Positions 35,555-44,364 of a stretch of DNA of 64,000 bases are shown here, one piece after another. The notes beneath the pieces were generated by a model. That model had not been told where the DNA came from and made no database searches. It worked only from the letters and a program-made list of their open reading frames with translations. Both the position numbers and the translations under genes were made by a program. The DNA is taken from contig CAXXUY010000002.1 in NCBI GenBank assembly GCA_963664715.2, forward strand, positions 186,001 through 250,000. Direction: 5' to 3'. The first letter of the stretch is position 1; every line of letters starts with the position of its first letter. Origin of the DNA: JAPOXR01 sp963664715. GTDB taxonomy: Bacteria; Pseudomonadota; Alphaproteobacteria; Rhodobacterales; Rhodobacteraceae.

Positions 35555-36394
35555 CTATCGACTGTCGACGACCACCTGCCGTTGCTGCCCAAGCTTTTCG
35601 ATGCCGAGTGTCATCACTTGGCCGGCTCGAAGAAACTCCTGGGGATTCCGTCCCATTCCTACCCCCGGAGGTGTGCCGGTCGTTATGATGTCACCGGGCT
35701 GAAGGGACATGAACCGGGAAATATAGCTCACAAGCGTGAAAACCCCGAAGATCATGGTTGATGTGTTCCCGTCCTGCCGTCGCTCTCCTTCGACATCCAG
35801 CCACATGGCAAGGTTCTGCGGATCGGGAATTTCGTCTCTCGTGACCAGCCACGGACCGGTTGGGCCGAAGGTGTCAGCGCTCTTTCCCTTTATCCATTGA
35901 CCAGACCGCTCGATCTGAAAGGATCTCTCCGATACGTCATTGACGATGCAGTAACCCGCTATGTGAGACTCTGCGTCCGCTTCGTCAACGTATGAAGCCT
36001 CCCGCCCGATTACGATTGCCAGTTCCACTTCCCAATCCAGCTTCTCCGAGCCTCTCGGCAGAATGACGTTGTCGTTGGGACCGCAAATGCATGAGGTTGC
36101 CTTGCCAAAAAGGATTGGTTCCTTCGGAATCTTCTGTCCGGTCTCGGCCGCGTGGTCCGAGTAATTGAGACCGACAGCGATCAGTTTTCCGACCGAGCCG
36201 ACACATGGGCCGATTCTTGAATCCGGTGGCAATTCCGGGAGGCTGGCAATTGCCAGCCCTTCCGTCCAGGACATGTCGGCCAGGGCATCGCCGCCAATGT
36301 CGTCGATGACCGAGGAAAGGTCCCGGTAGGTACCGTCGCTGCCAAGGACTGCCGGAACTTCGGAACCCGGATCTCCGATTCGCGCAAGCTTCAT
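35555..36394 (-). CDS. Fumarylacetoacetate hydrolase family protein
   Basis: This 279-residue enzyme has the FAH fold and resembles the fuconate/ureidoglycolate-type members. It shows VGLNYSDHAAETG, KATSCICGPNDNVILP, DWEVELAIVIGR (metal-binding Glu pair), CIVNDVSERSFQ and QPGDIITTGTPPGVGMG. These residues bind Mg2+ and a 2-keto-acid-type substrate. A GAGGTG site precedes the ATG. The substrate is not set by sequence; 2,4-diketo-3-deoxysugar acids are possible, which would fit the 6-deoxysugar-like aldolase cluster 6 kb away, but no operon link exists. It converges with prmA. Confidence 0.88.
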   Translation of the reverse strand: MKLARIGDPGSEVPAVLGSDGTYRDLSSVIDDIGGDALADMSWTEGLAIASLPELPPDSRIGPCVGSVGKLIAVGLNYSDHAAETGQKIPKEPILFGKATSCICGPNDNVILPRGSEKLDWEVELAIVIGREASYVDEADAESHIAGYCIVNDVSERSFQIERSGQWIKGKSADTFGPTGPWLVTRDEIPDPQNLAMWLDVEGERRQDGNTSTMIFGVFTLVSYISRFMSLQPGDIITTGTPPGVGMGRNPQEFLRAGQVMTLGIEKLGQQRQVVVDSR

Positions 36395-36655
36395 GTATCA
36401 CCTCATTTTATTTGGAGCTTGCAGTCCGCGCCTGACCTGGAGGAGGGAATGCAAACGCCAGCCAATCGCATCCGGTTACAGCCGGGTCGGCCGAATGGCA
36501 ACCGAATGTCTCAGTTCACGGGAAAACGAGGGCTCCTGACGGTTTGTCTGCGCAACTGCCATCAGGGTCCTGCAACGCATGACAGGGATTTGCCAGCGGG
36601 AGCAGGGTCCGGGCCGGTGAAGCGTGCCGCGCAGTTCGGCGCGACACGCCTAAAA

Positions 36656-37099
36656 TCAATTCAGGACATCGGGCCAGTTCGAGTCGCCACTGGCAATGTT
36701 TCCGGGAATGTCCTTCGACCAGGTATCCCTGACGCCCAGACTGTAGTTCAGATAGAGCTTGCCGTCATGAATTGACCAGGCGTCCGGATCAGTCGACGCA
36801 GTGTAGCCGTTTGCGACTGCCCAGGCACAATAGCCGCCGTATTGCGGCGCATATGAGTCCGGATTGTCGACAAACAGTTCGAGGTTCTCGGCGCTGGCAA
36901 ACCGCCAGGTGGCGCCATTCCAATCTGTCTCGAAGTCCCGATCACCCTTGACCGGTCCTTCTTCAAGAAAATACGCGACCGGGTCGTAGCCCCGAATCGC
37001 CAATCCGCGCCGGGCAAAGACAGGCGGGTCCATGGCGAAAGCGGGTACGGCCGTTGTCGCCAGAGCAGCAGCAAGGAAGCCGCGTCGTGAGATATTCAT
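36656..37099 (-). CDS. Tat-exported YHS domain protein
   Basis: This 147-residue protein has a Tat signal, SRRGFLAAALATTAVPAFA, cut after AFA. The mature 124 residues hold a YHS-type domain: LAIRGYDPVAYFLEEGPVKGD, TWRFASAENLELFVDNPDSYAPQYGGYCAWAVANG. YHS domains occur in proteins that handle metals, and the single cysteine in GGYCAWA is conserved in my memory of the family. It appears monocistronic with no obvious partner. The biochemical role is unknown. Confidence 0.85.
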   Translation of the reverse strand: MNISRRGFLAAALATTAVPAFAMDPPVFARRGLAIRGYDPVAYFLEEGPVKGDRDFETDWNGATWRFASAENLELFVDNPDSYAPQYGGYCAWAVANGYTASTDPDAWSIHDGKLYLNYSLGVRDTWSKDIPGNIASGDSNWPDVLN

Positions 37100-37198
37100 G
37101 GTTGGTCACCCTTCTAGGTTCGGTGAATGTCGATCCCGACCAATTTAGGTATCGCCAGAGAAATGGCAAATCACGGGCGCGTGAGATTCTGTACTTAC

Positions 37199-37236
37199 AA
37201 AAAAACTGCGGCTCCGGGAGGAGTGGAGCCGCAGTT
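37199..37236 (-). terminator. Rho-independent terminator downstream of the DUF1127 gene
   Basis: On the minus strand a 12-bp perfect stem (AACTGCGGCTCC paired with GGAGCCGCAGTT, plus-strand 37204-37215 and 37225-37236) with a 9-nt loop is followed by a run of seven T (A at plus 37199-37205). This is the clearest intrinsic terminator in the window and lies 34 nt after the DUF1127 stop. Confidence 0.88.
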
Positions 37237-37270
37237 CCGGGAGGAAGGTTGAAAAGGAAAAGGTCCGGGT

Positions 37271-37492
37271 TCAGGAAATCCGCATTGCACCATGTGCAAT
37301 CATGTCAATGTCCCCGCGTTCCAGGCCGATGTCGTCGAGTTCCTTGTCGGACAACTGGTGAAGCGCGTTCCGGGTCTGCCTGCCCAGGTTCCACTGGTAC
37401 AGCATCTTCGGCAATGCCAGCAGGGTGGAGACAGCGCGTTGGATTGACAGGCCGGTACCTTCAATCCGGGAATCGAAAGCAATTAACGCCAT
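37271..37492 (-). CDS. DUF1127 domain protein
   Basis: This 73-residue protein ends with the DUF1127 (YjiS-like) pattern, RQTRNALHQLSDKELDDIGLERGDIDMIA. The family contains small Arg-rich proteins that in some alphaproteobacteria bind RNA or modulate phosphate and nitrogen metabolism; I recall this only in general terms. The N-terminal half is hydrophobic-amphipathic. It is a single-gene unit with a strong terminator, suggesting abundant transcription. No regulator site was identified upstream. Confidence 0.9.
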   Translation of the reverse strand: MALIAFDSRIEGTGLSIQRAVSTLLALPKMLYQWNLGRQTRNALHQLSDKELDDIGLERGDIDMIAHGAMRIS

Positions 37493-37742
37493 TTTTTTGT
37501 GTCCTTTACGTTGGGTTAGGGCATTGTGATGGACAAAAGGTAGTAACGCCTGCCACCAGCGACAATTGCCGATACCGCATTGCCGCGTTGCGCAGTGTTC
37601 ATGGCTCGGAGACGATGTCGGATAGGGAATGCGGGATAACGAGGCGTTGCGATATGGTGACTGGAATCAGACTTGTCGGTGGCCGCACTGGAAGTGCAAT
37701 CTTGTCGTCCCTATTGTGCGGCGATGCAATCAAGGAGAACGG

Positions 37743-38264
37743 ATGAGGGTTTTGGGTCTGGACCCGGGACTGCGTGTCACCGGATGGGGAGTCATTGACG
37801 CACGCGGTTCAGAAATGTCGCATGTTGCAAACGGCGTCTGCCGTTCGGCCGGAGAAAACCTGGCCGAGCGCCTGCACAGCCTTCACTCGCAACTGACGGA
37901 CGTCATTCGCGAGTATCAGCCGGACGAAGCTGCCGTTGAACAGGTATTCGTGAACACCGATGGCAGGAGTTCGCTCAAGCTGGGCCAGGCGAGGGCGATC
38001 GCATTGCTCGTCGCAGCTCAAGCCGGTCTCAATGTCGGCGAGTATGCACCAAATACCGTCAAGAAGGTGGTTGTCGGAGTCGGACATGCGCAAAAGAACC
38101 AGGTGGAACACATGATTAGGCTCCAGCTTCCGGGAGCCAGGTTTACGAAGTCCGACGAAGCGGATGCGTTGGCTGTTGCAATGACACATGCTGTATACGG
38201 GAATTTCACTGGCGTGGTTTCTGCAGTTTCTCCGGTTCAACCCGCGACAAAAGCACGGCCATGA
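37743..38264 (+). CDS. ruvC: Crossover junction endodeoxyribonuclease RuvC
   Basis: RuvC resolves Holliday junctions. The 173-residue protein starts MRVLGLDPGLRVTGWG, with AAGGAG upstream of the ATG; the first catalytic Asp is residue 7. The second acidic residue is in DEAAVEQVF, and the last pair in KSDEADALAVAMTH (about 140-147). GQARAIALLVAAQAGL is also conserved. Its stop overlaps the ruvA ATG. The longer frame from 37629 is not typical of the family. It opens a long plus-strand run that continues into the tol genes. Confidence 0.96.
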   Translation: MRVLGLDPGLRVTGWGVIDARGSEMSHVANGVCRSAGENLAERLHSLHSQLTDVIREYQPDEAAVEQVFVNTDGRSSLKLGQARAIALLVAAQAGLNVGEYAPNTVKKVVVGVGHAQKNQVEHMIRLQLPGARFTKSDEADALAVAMTHAVYGNFTGVVSAVSPVQPATKARP

Positions 38265-38926
38265 TAGGGCGGCTGCGAGGGACGATTGCCGAACGCGGAA
38301 ACGATCATGTCGTGATTGATGTCGCCGGTGTTGGCTATGTCGTCTACTGCTCGGACCGAACGTTGGCAGCTATGCCGTCGGCCGGATCCGGAGTCATTCT
38401 CCATACGGACCTGCTGGTCCGCGAGGATCTCCTGCAATTGTACGGGTTTCGTTCCGCACGCGAACGCGATTTTCACCGCCTGCTGACGACCGTGCAGGGG
38501 GTCGGCGCAAAGGCGGCGCTTTCCATCGTGGCTGCGCTGGGTGTCGATGGCGGCCTCCGCGCCGTTGTGCTCAAGGACTCGAATGCCATCCGAAGCGCGC
38601 AGGGTGTTGGGCCGAGGATTGCACAACGGGTGGTCAGCGAGTTGGGGGACAAGGCCGCGGAGTTGATGGCTCAGGGCGGTGTGGAGCCGGGCACGTTGGC
38701 CACATCGGAGATTCCCGGCGATGGAGCGGCAATTGCGGGTTCGGTTGAACCACTACCGGAAGAGGGGAGGGCCGCTTCCGGCGCGGAAGCGATTTCTGCG
38801 ATGGTCAATCTGGGATATCAGCAGGGTGAGGCCGCGCGGGTGGTGGCAGAAGTTCACGGTGCCGATCCCGAACTTGATACTTCCGGACTTATCAGAGAGG
38901 CGTTGAAGCGACTTGCCCCGGCCTGA
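38261..38926 (+). CDS. ruvA: Holliday junction DNA helicase subunit RuvA
   Basis: RuvA binds four-way junctions as tetramers and loads RuvB. The 221 residues start MIGRLRGTIAERGND, with the N-terminal OB fold in VVIDVAGVGYVVYC. Two helix-hairpin-helix motifs are in LLTTVQGVGAKAALSIVAALG and AIRSAQGVGPRIAQRVVSELGDK. A flexible acidic linker leads to the C-terminal domain III (EAISAMVNLGYQQGEAARVVAEV), which contacts RuvB. Translation is coupled to ruvC through ATGA. Confidence 0.96.
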   Translation: MIGRLRGTIAERGNDHVVIDVAGVGYVVYCSDRTLAAMPSAGSGVILHTDLLVREDLLQLYGFRSARERDFHRLLTTVQGVGAKAALSIVAALGVDGGLRAVVLKDSNAIRSAQGVGPRIAQRVVSELGDKAAELMAQGGVEPGTLATSEIPGDGAAIAGSVEPLPEEGRAASGAEAISAMVNLGYQQGEAARVVAEVHGADPELDTSGLIREALKRLAPA

Positions 38927-39986
38927 AGAGGAAATTGCTGACAGGTCTGCAGAAGTTAGCCCTGAATGGCAGTCGCAGGACCCGGACCGGACCATGCGCC
39001 CGCAGACGCTCGATGAATTCATCGGGCAGGGCAATGCGAGGCAAAATCTGCGCGTTTTCATTGACAGTGCGCGTCAGCGCGCCGCCGCGATGGATCACAC
39101 TCTGTTTTACGGCCCGCCCGGACTCGGCAAGACGACTCTCGCACAGATCGTCGCCAGGGAACTCGGGGTCAATTTCAAGACGACATCAGGACCGGTTCTT
39201 GCAAAGGCAGGAGACCTGGCGGCTATATTGACCAATCTGGAGCTGCATGACGTCCTGTTCATTGATGAAATCCACAGGCTGCAGCCGGCAGTCGAGGAGT
39301 TGCTGTATCCGGCCATGGAGGACTTCAAACTCGATCTGGTTATCGGGTCCGGACCGGCGGCAAGAATAGTGAGGATTGAACTTCAGCCCTTCACGCTGAT
39401 TGGTGCAACGACGAGGTTAGGCCTGTTGACGACGCCGCTCAGGGACAGGTTCGGCATTCCGACCAGGCTTGAGTACTACCAGCCCGAAGAACTCTACGAG
39501 ATTGTTGCGAGGGGAGCGAGGGTACTCGAAATCGATGTTGACGATGACGGGGCACGAGAGATCGCGAAACGGTCAAGAGGGACGCCCAGGATTGCCAACA
39601 GGTTGTTGAAGCGGGTGCGCGATTTTGCAGTTGTCGAGCACAGGGGGTCCGTTACCAAGGAGTCGGCCGACAACGCGCTGATGCGACTTGATGTCGACAA
39701 GATGGGATTGGACGGCGCAGACCGCAGGTATCTCATCCTGATCGCGGAAAATTACGCTGGCGGCCCTGTCGGTATTGAAACCATATCGGCCGCCCTCTCG
39801 GAGGCAAGGGATTCAATCGAAGAGGTCATTGAACCCTTCCTGCTCCAAAATGGACTGATACAGCGCACGTCGAGAGGGCGGACGTTGACCCAGAGAGCTT
39901 GGAGGCATATTGGCAAGCCTGCGCCTGCGACCGGAGCGGAACCCAGCCTGTTCGACGAATCAGAATGCGATACAGATTCAAGTTAA
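38913..39986 (+). CDS. ruvB: Holliday junction branch migration ATPase RuvB
   Basis: This AAA+ motor drives branch migration. The 357-residue protein begins with a TTG inside the 3' end of ruvA. Motifs are RPQTLDEFIGQ, Walker A GPPGLGKTTLA, Walker B LFIDEIHRL, sensor GATTRLGLLTTPLRDRFG, and arginine-finger region RGTPRIANRLLKRVRDFA. The C-terminal winged helix ends with GLIQRTSRGRTLTQRAWRHIG. The start is inferred, as no ATG lies near the expected N-terminus. The 3' end overlaps ybgC. Confidence 0.96.
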   Translation: MPRPEEEIADRSAEVSPEWQSQDPDRTMRPQTLDEFIGQGNARQNLRVFIDSARQRAAAMDHTLFYGPPGLGKTTLAQIVARELGVNFKTTSGPVLAKAGDLAAILTNLELHDVLFIDEIHRLQPAVEELLYPAMEDFKLDLVIGSGPAARIVRIELQPFTLIGATTRLGLLTTPLRDRFGIPTRLEYYQPEELYEIVARGARVLEIDVDDDGAREIAKRSRGTPRIANRLLKRVRDFAVVEHRGSVTKESADNALMRLDVDKMGLDGADRRYLILIAENYAGGPVGIETISAALSEARDSIEEVIEPFLLQNGLIQRTSRGRTLTQRAWRHIGKPAPATGAEPSLFDESECDTDSS

Positions 39987-40393
39987 GGGTGTACTATGAA
40001 GACACCGATCTTGCAGGAATCGTCTATTACGCAAATTACCTCAGGTTTATCGAACGGGCACGAACCGAATTTGTCAGGAGCCTCGGCGTCGACCAGGGTG
40101 CATTGAAACGAAACGCTGGCAAGGTTCTGGTGGTGAAAAAGCTGGCATCCGAGTTCTTGGCGCCAGCTAGATTTGATGACGTTCTGTCCGTGGAGACGCA
40201 GTTGTTGAATTGTTCAGGCGCCAGAATTGAACTGAAGCAGGATATCTACAGGGACAGTGAATTGCTGTTCATGTCGAGAGTTTCGCTCGCTTGTGTGAAC
40301 GAGAAAGGGAAACCGGTAAGAGTTCCGGAGGAAATCAAGTCAGGATTGCTTCGTGATGCTCGTGCGCTTGAAATCGGCGGGCAGGCCGTCTAG
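39965..40393 (+). CDS. ybgC: Tol-Pal system-associated acyl-CoA thioesterase
   Basis: YbgC is a hot-dog fold thioesterase acting on acyl-CoA or acyl-ACP and is generally encoded upstream of tolQ. The 142-residue protein starts MRYRFKLRVYYEDTDLAGIVYYANYL; the Asp in EDTD is the catalytic residue of the family. FIERARTEFVRSLG follows, as expected. The ATG lies 22 nt inside ruvB. Coupling with the DNA-repair genes and the tol genes downstream makes this an 11-gene plus-strand block from ruvC to tilS. Confidence 0.94.
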   Translation: MRYRFKLRVYYEDTDLAGIVYYANYLRFIERARTEFVRSLGVDQGALKRNAGKVLVVKKLASEFLAPARFDDVLSVETQLLNCSGARIELKQDIYRDSELLFMSRVSLACVNEKGKPVRVPEEIKSGLLRDARALEIGGQAV

Positions 40394-40472
40394 TGTTGCC
40401 CCGCGTGCCGATTTGGCACGATCAAAAAAGTAGAACCGCGCAAAGCGGCAACTCGATGTACAGAGCAGTAAG

Positions 40473-41168
40473 ATGGAAATAGAAACGGTCGTGGCCGCGC
40501 AAGGGGTCGATTTTACGGTTCTCAGCTTGTTCCTGAGAGCCGGTATTGTTGTCAAGATCGTGATGCTGGTCCTGCTATTTGCTTCCTTCTGGAGTTGGGC
40601 AATCATCTTCCAGAAATATCTGAGCTTTCGCAGGGTCAGGTCACATTCCTACCGGTTCGAAAGGCGATTCTGGTCCGGCGACCCGCTGGACGAGCTTCAT
40701 CACAGTATCGGGAACAACCCGACTGGACCGCATGAACGGATCTTCTGTGCCGCAATGGACGAACGGGTTAAGTCCTCATTGAGCGATGGCAGCCTGATCG
40801 CCGGCGCGGGCCAGAGGATCGAACGGGGCATGGGACTGGCGGTCACGCGCGAGAACAGCAAGTTGGCGAGTGGACTAGAGTTCCTGGCAACTGTCGGTTC
40901 GACCGCTCCATTTGTCGGCTTGTTTGGCACGGTCTGGGGAATCATGAACGTGTTCAGGGAAATAGGTATTCAGGAAAACACTAACCTGGCCGTGGTGGCA
41001 CCGGGCATTGGCGAGGCGCTCGCTGCCACGGCCTTGGGCCTGCTTGCCGCGATCCCTGCGGTCGTGTTCTTCAACAACCTGTCGGCGGCAGCTGACAGGT
41101 TGTCCGGCGAATTCGAGGATTTTGCCGACGAGTTCTCGACAATTCTCTCCCGTCAACTGGACCACTAG
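40473..41168 (+). CDS. tolQ: Tol-Pal system inner membrane protein TolQ
   Basis: TolQ is the proton-channel partner of TolR, related to ExbB and MotA. The 231-residue protein has an N-terminal span near 21-45, a large cytoplasmic loop, then two spans near the C-terminus. The signature GSTAPFVGLFGTVWGIMNVF is present, as are GIGEALAATALGLLAAIPAVVFFN. tolR begins 2 nt after its stop. It works at the division site to constrict the outer membrane, using the proton gradient. Confidence 0.96.
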   Translation: MEIETVVAAQGVDFTVLSLFLRAGIVVKIVMLVLLFASFWSWAIIFQKYLSFRRVRSHSYRFERRFWSGDPLDELHHSIGNNPTGPHERIFCAAMDERVKSSLSDGSLIAGAGQRIERGMGLAVTRENSKLASGLEFLATVGSTAPFVGLFGTVWGIMNVFREIGIQENTNLAVVAPGIGEALAATALGLLAAIPAVVFFNNLSAAADRLSGEFEDFADEFSTILSRQLDH

Positions 41169-41170
41169 GA

Positions 41171-41638
41171 ATGGGTTCTTCCCTGCGAAACCCGATAGTT
41201 CACCGCAGGTGGGGCCGCAGAAGGGCCCATCGGCCGATGTCCGAGATCAACGTAACACCATTTGTTGATGTCATGCTTGTCCTGCTGATTATCTTTGTTG
41301 TTGCAGCGCCTCTGCTGACTGTCGGCATTCCTGTCAGGCTGCCGGAAACAGCGGCAACACCGCTACCCGCAGAGCCGGACGAGCCTCTGACAATTTCGGT
41401 TGCGGCTGATGGAACAGTTGCCCTGCAAACGACAGTTATTCCCAGTAATGAGCTGATTCCTCGGCTGCGTGCAATCCTGCTTGAACGCACGTCCGACAAG
41501 ATCTTCCTGAGGGGTGACCGCGATGCCAGGTACGAGACTGTCATGCAGGTGATGGGAGCTCTTAACAATGCGGGGTTCCGGAACATTGGATTGGTCACGG
41601 AGGGGAACGGGCCGAAGCTGGACGGAACCGGAAACTAG
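41171..41638 (+). CDS. tolR: Tol-Pal system inner membrane protein TolR
   Basis: TolR (ExbD family) is 155 residues. SEINVTPFVDVMLVLLIIFVVAAPLL contains the conserved Asp (in FVDVML) of the single span, needed for proton coupling. The periplasmic C-terminal domain contains EPLTISVAADGTVAL and ends with YETVMQVMGALNNAGFRNIGLVTE. The N-terminal cytoplasmic part is rich in Arg, as usual for topology. It sits in order tolQ-tolR-tolA-tolB-pal. Confidence 0.95.
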   Translation: MGSSLRNPIVHRRWGRRRAHRPMSEINVTPFVDVMLVLLIIFVVAAPLLTVGIPVRLPETAATPLPAEPDEPLTISVAADGTVALQTTVIPSNELIPRLRAILLERTSDKIFLRGDRDARYETVMQVMGALNNAGFRNIGLVTEGNGPKLDGTGN

Positions 41639-41647
41639 GAGCTTTAC

Positions 41648-43030
41648 GTGCAAGCAGGCGCGATCATCTCCGCCATCCTGCATTCCGGACTGCTATTGCT
41701 GCTGGTCATTGGCAACACATCCAGGGAGGCAGTACCCGAGGAGGATCTGAACATCGCAGACGTTTCCCTAATCTCTGTTCAGGAATTGGAAGCGTTACGC
41801 TTTCCTGACGGGCCGGTTGAACCGGAAGAAGTCGAGACTGACTTCGAAGTCACGGCCTCGGAAGAGGCGGAAACTGAACCTCCGGACGAAACGCAGGAAG
41901 TTCCTCAACAGGAACCCGAACCCGAACCGGAGCCTGAACCGATCGAACCAGTCGATGTTCCGGTAACCGTACAGGATGACGAAGTGCCGCCTGCTGAATC
42001 ACCAATCGAGACATTCGAACCCGAGTTGGATCTTACTTCCGAAACGGAAGTCGTTACCAGTGAAACTGTTTCGGTTGCGGAGGTTGCTGACACCCAATCT
42101 GAACAAACAAGCGAAGTCTTGCCGCCTGCACCTGAAGTTGATCCGGAAGCAGAGATTCCCGAAGAACGCACACCGCTGGCAGCACGGCCGAGGAGGCGAC
42201 CGTCTCCACCTGAAATCGAACCTGTACCGGAACTCGCAACCGAGCCGGAACCATCTCCACAGCCGGAACCTGCACCCGAGCCTGAACCTGCACCCGAGCC
42301 GGACCCTGCGCTTGAACCCGAGCCTGAACCACAGCCCGAACCGGAACCACAGCCCGAGCCGGAGCCTGAACCTGCACCCGAACCGGAACCACAGCCCGAG
42401 CCGGAGCCTGAACCTGCACCCGAACCGGAACCACAGCCCGAGCCGGAGCCTGAACCTGCACCCGAACCGGAACCACAGCCCGAGCCTGAACCACAGCCCG
42501 AGCCGGAGCCGGAACCCGAGCCCGAGCCGGAACCCGAGCCGGAACCTGAACCTGCACCCGAGCCGGAGCCCGAACCGGAACCACAGCCCGAACCGGAGCC
42601 GGAGCCTGAACCTGCACCCGAACCGGAACCGGAACCCGAAACCGAGCAATTGAACATTGAAGAGATGATTGCCCAGCAGCTGGGTCGAGGTCAGGACAGT
42701 CTCGGTTCGGCCTTGACCGCAAGCGAGATAGGCGGACTCCGGCGCAGGATCGAAAATTGCTGGAACATCAATGCTTTGTCTGACGAGGCAAGGCAGTTTT
42801 CGGTAACAGTGAGCGCAGAGCTGGACAGGAATGGAAGACCTGTGCCGGGAACCATAAAGCTGGTTGGTGCGAGTGACGGAACCGATGCCGCGCAAGCGCA
42901 GGCATTCCAGGTTGCACGGCGTGCGGTTCTGAGATGCCTGAGCAATGGGTATGACATGCCGGCGGAGAAGTTCGGAAGGTGGCGTTTTCTGGAGTTAATT
43001 TTCAATCCCGTAGAAGGGAGGGTCAGATGA
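41648..43030 (+). CDS. tolA: Tol-Pal system protein TolA with a Pro-Glu-rich central region
   Basis: TolA links the inner membrane motor to TolB/Pal. This 460-residue form starts at GTG with AGGAG upstream, and has one N-terminal span (QAGAIISAILHSGLLLLLVIG). The middle, about residues 80-335, is dominated by Glu-Pro-rich repeats, unlike the Ala/Lys-rich helix of E. coli TolA; it resembles the rigid, extended PE/PK stretch of TonB. The C-terminal domain (about 336-460) has LRRRIENCWNINALSDEARQ and ends NPVEGRVR. The ATGA overlap couples it to tolB. Identity as TolA rests on context plus the C-terminal domain. Confidence 0.9.
   Translation: MQAGAIISAILHSGLLLLLVIGNTSREAVPEEDLNIADVSLISVQELEALRFPDGPVEPEEVETDFEVTASEEAETEPPDETQEVPQQEPEPEPEPEPIEPVDVPVTVQDDEVPPAESPIETFEPELDLTSETEVVTSETVSVAEVADTQSEQTSEVLPPAPEVDPEAEIPEERTPLAARPRRRPSPPEIEPVPELATEPEPSPQPEPAPEPEPAPEPDPALEPEPEPQPEPEPQPEPEPEPAPEPEPQPEPEPEPAPEPEPQPEPEPEPAPEPEPQPEPEPQPEPEPEPEPEPEPEPEPEPAPEPEPEPEPQPEPEPEPEPAPEPEPEPETEQLNIEEMIAQQLGRGQDSLGSALTASEIGGLRRRIENCWNINALSDEARQFSVTVSAELDRNGRPVPGTIKLVGASDGTDAAQAQAFQVARRAVLRCLSNGYDMPAEKFGRWRFLELIFNPVEGRVR
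42362..42487 (+). repeat. Three tandem 42-bp repeats inside tolA
   Basis: Three copies of a 42-bp unit lie head to tail (42362-42403, 42404-42445, 42446-42487), identical except for the last base of the third. Each codes for 14 residues of the pattern EPEPAPEPEPQPEP. The surrounding Pro-Glu tract (about 41910-42650) is made of the same codons with less regular order. Slippage in whole 42-bp units would keep the reading frame, so copy number may vary among strains. Confidence 0.88.
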
Positions 43031-44364
43031 AGAATACTAGATCATTTATGACGGTGCTTGCAGGAATGGCGCTCGTTGTGAATTGTCAACTGGCGGTTGC
43101 GCAAACCTCAGTTGAACCGTTGCGTATCGAAATCCGTGAGGGCGTCATCAGGCCGGTGCCGCTTGCAATCCCGGCCTTTGTTGCTGGATCACAGGGAGCC
43201 GACAGCTACGCAGTGAACATCAAGAACGTGGTTGTTGCCGACTTGACGGGAACGGGGCTGTTCAGGGAGATACCCCAGGAAGCGCACATTTCGAATGTGA
43301 CCACTTTCGACGAGCCCGTCAGGTTTCCCGATTGGAAGGCCATCAATGCTGAAGGGCTGGTGGTCGGCACTGTAGACATTGATGACGACGGCAACCTGAC
43401 CGTGATGTTCAGGGTATTCGACGTGTTTTCGGAATCGACTTTTGGTGACAGCCTCCAATTCAGGGCAAAGGCTGAATCCTGGCGCAGGATAGGACACAAG
43501 ATCGCAGACAGCATCTATTCGGCAATCACCGGCGAGCGACCTTATTTTGATTCGAGAGTAGCCTTCATTTCAGAGTCTGGCCCCAAGGATAACAGGGCTA
43601 AGAGGTTGGCAATCATGGACTATGATGGCGCCAATCTTTCCTACCTGACCAACGGTGAGTCGATCGTGCTCGCACCTCGTTTCTCGCCAGACGGAAGCAG
43701 GTTGATCTACACATCTTACGAAACCGGCTTTCCGCGCGTCTATTTGCTGGATTTGGCGACGCGGCGGCAGAGCCCCATCATCGAGTCGGCAGACATGACC
43801 TTTGCACCGAGATTTTCACCCGATGGCAAGTGGGTGCTGATGTCGATGACACTGCAGGGCAACACTGACATCTACGAAGTGGAAGTCGCCACGCGCAAGG
43901 CAAGGCGGCTGACACGGAGCAACGCGATCGACACAGCTCCCAGCTATTCGCCTGACGGCAAGTGGATCGTGTTCGAGTCAGACCGCAGCCTCACGCCTCA
44001 GATCTACATCCTGCGCCGGGAATCTGGAGAACCTCGCCGGATCAGCTTTGGCCAGGGGCGCTACGGCACACCGGTTTGGTCGCCAAGCGGGGACTACATT
44101 GCATTCACCAAGCAGCATTCGGGCCGGTTCCATGTCGGAGTGATGAGGGCAGACGGGAGCGGCGAGCGGTTGTTGTCCACTTCGTTTCTCGACGAGGGGC
44201 CGACCTGGGCTCCGAATGGAAGGGTCCTGATGTTCTTCCGCGAATCTCCCGGCGAGGAGGGCGGGCCTATCGTGATTTCGGTCGATGTTTACGGACGCAA
44301 TCTCAAGCGCGTTCCAACACCTGGCTTCGCGTCCGACCCTGCGTGGTCGCCATTGCTCGAATGA
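43027..44364 (+). CDS. tolB: Tol-Pal system periplasmic protein TolB
   Basis: TolB is a periplasmic beta-propeller that cycles between TolA and Pal. The 445-residue protein begins MKNTRSFMTVLAGMALVV, with a Sec signal cut near AVAQ. An N-terminal domain (LRIEIREGVIRPVPLAIPAF) is followed by a six-bladed propeller with repeated SPDG motifs: FSPDGSRLIYTSYETG, FSPDGKWVLMSM, YSPDGKWIVFESD, WSPSGDYIAFTKQ. The start is set by the ATGA overlap with tolA. Length and layout are normal for the family. Confidence 0.96.
   Translation: MKNTRSFMTVLAGMALVVNCQLAVAQTSVEPLRIEIREGVIRPVPLAIPAFVAGSQGADSYAVNIKNVVVADLTGTGLFREIPQEAHISNVTTFDEPVRFPDWKAINAEGLVVGTVDIDDDGNLTVMFRVFDVFSESTFGDSLQFRAKAESWRRIGHKIADSIYSAITGERPYFDSRVAFISESGPKDNRAKRLAIMDYDGANLSYLTNGESIVLAPRFSPDGSRLIYTSYETGFPRVYLLDLATRRQSPIIESADMTFAPRFSPDGKWVLMSMTLQGNTDIYEVEVATRKARRLTRSNAIDTAPSYSPDGKWIVFESDRSLTPQIYILRRESGEPRRISFGQGRYGTPVWSPSGDYIAFTKQHSGRFHVGVMRADGSGERLLSTSFLDEGPTWAPNGRVLMFFRESPGEEGGPIVISVDVYGRNLKRVPTPGFASDPAWSPLLE

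Noticed and set aside
42362..42487. CRISPR-like array
   Set aside because: The repeats are contiguous with no spacers and encode part of TolA in frame.
41905..42657. Minus-strand frame of 250 codons rich in Gly-Ser
   Set aside because: It is the antisense shadow of the Glu-Pro codons of tolA and has no ribosome binding site or independent sense.
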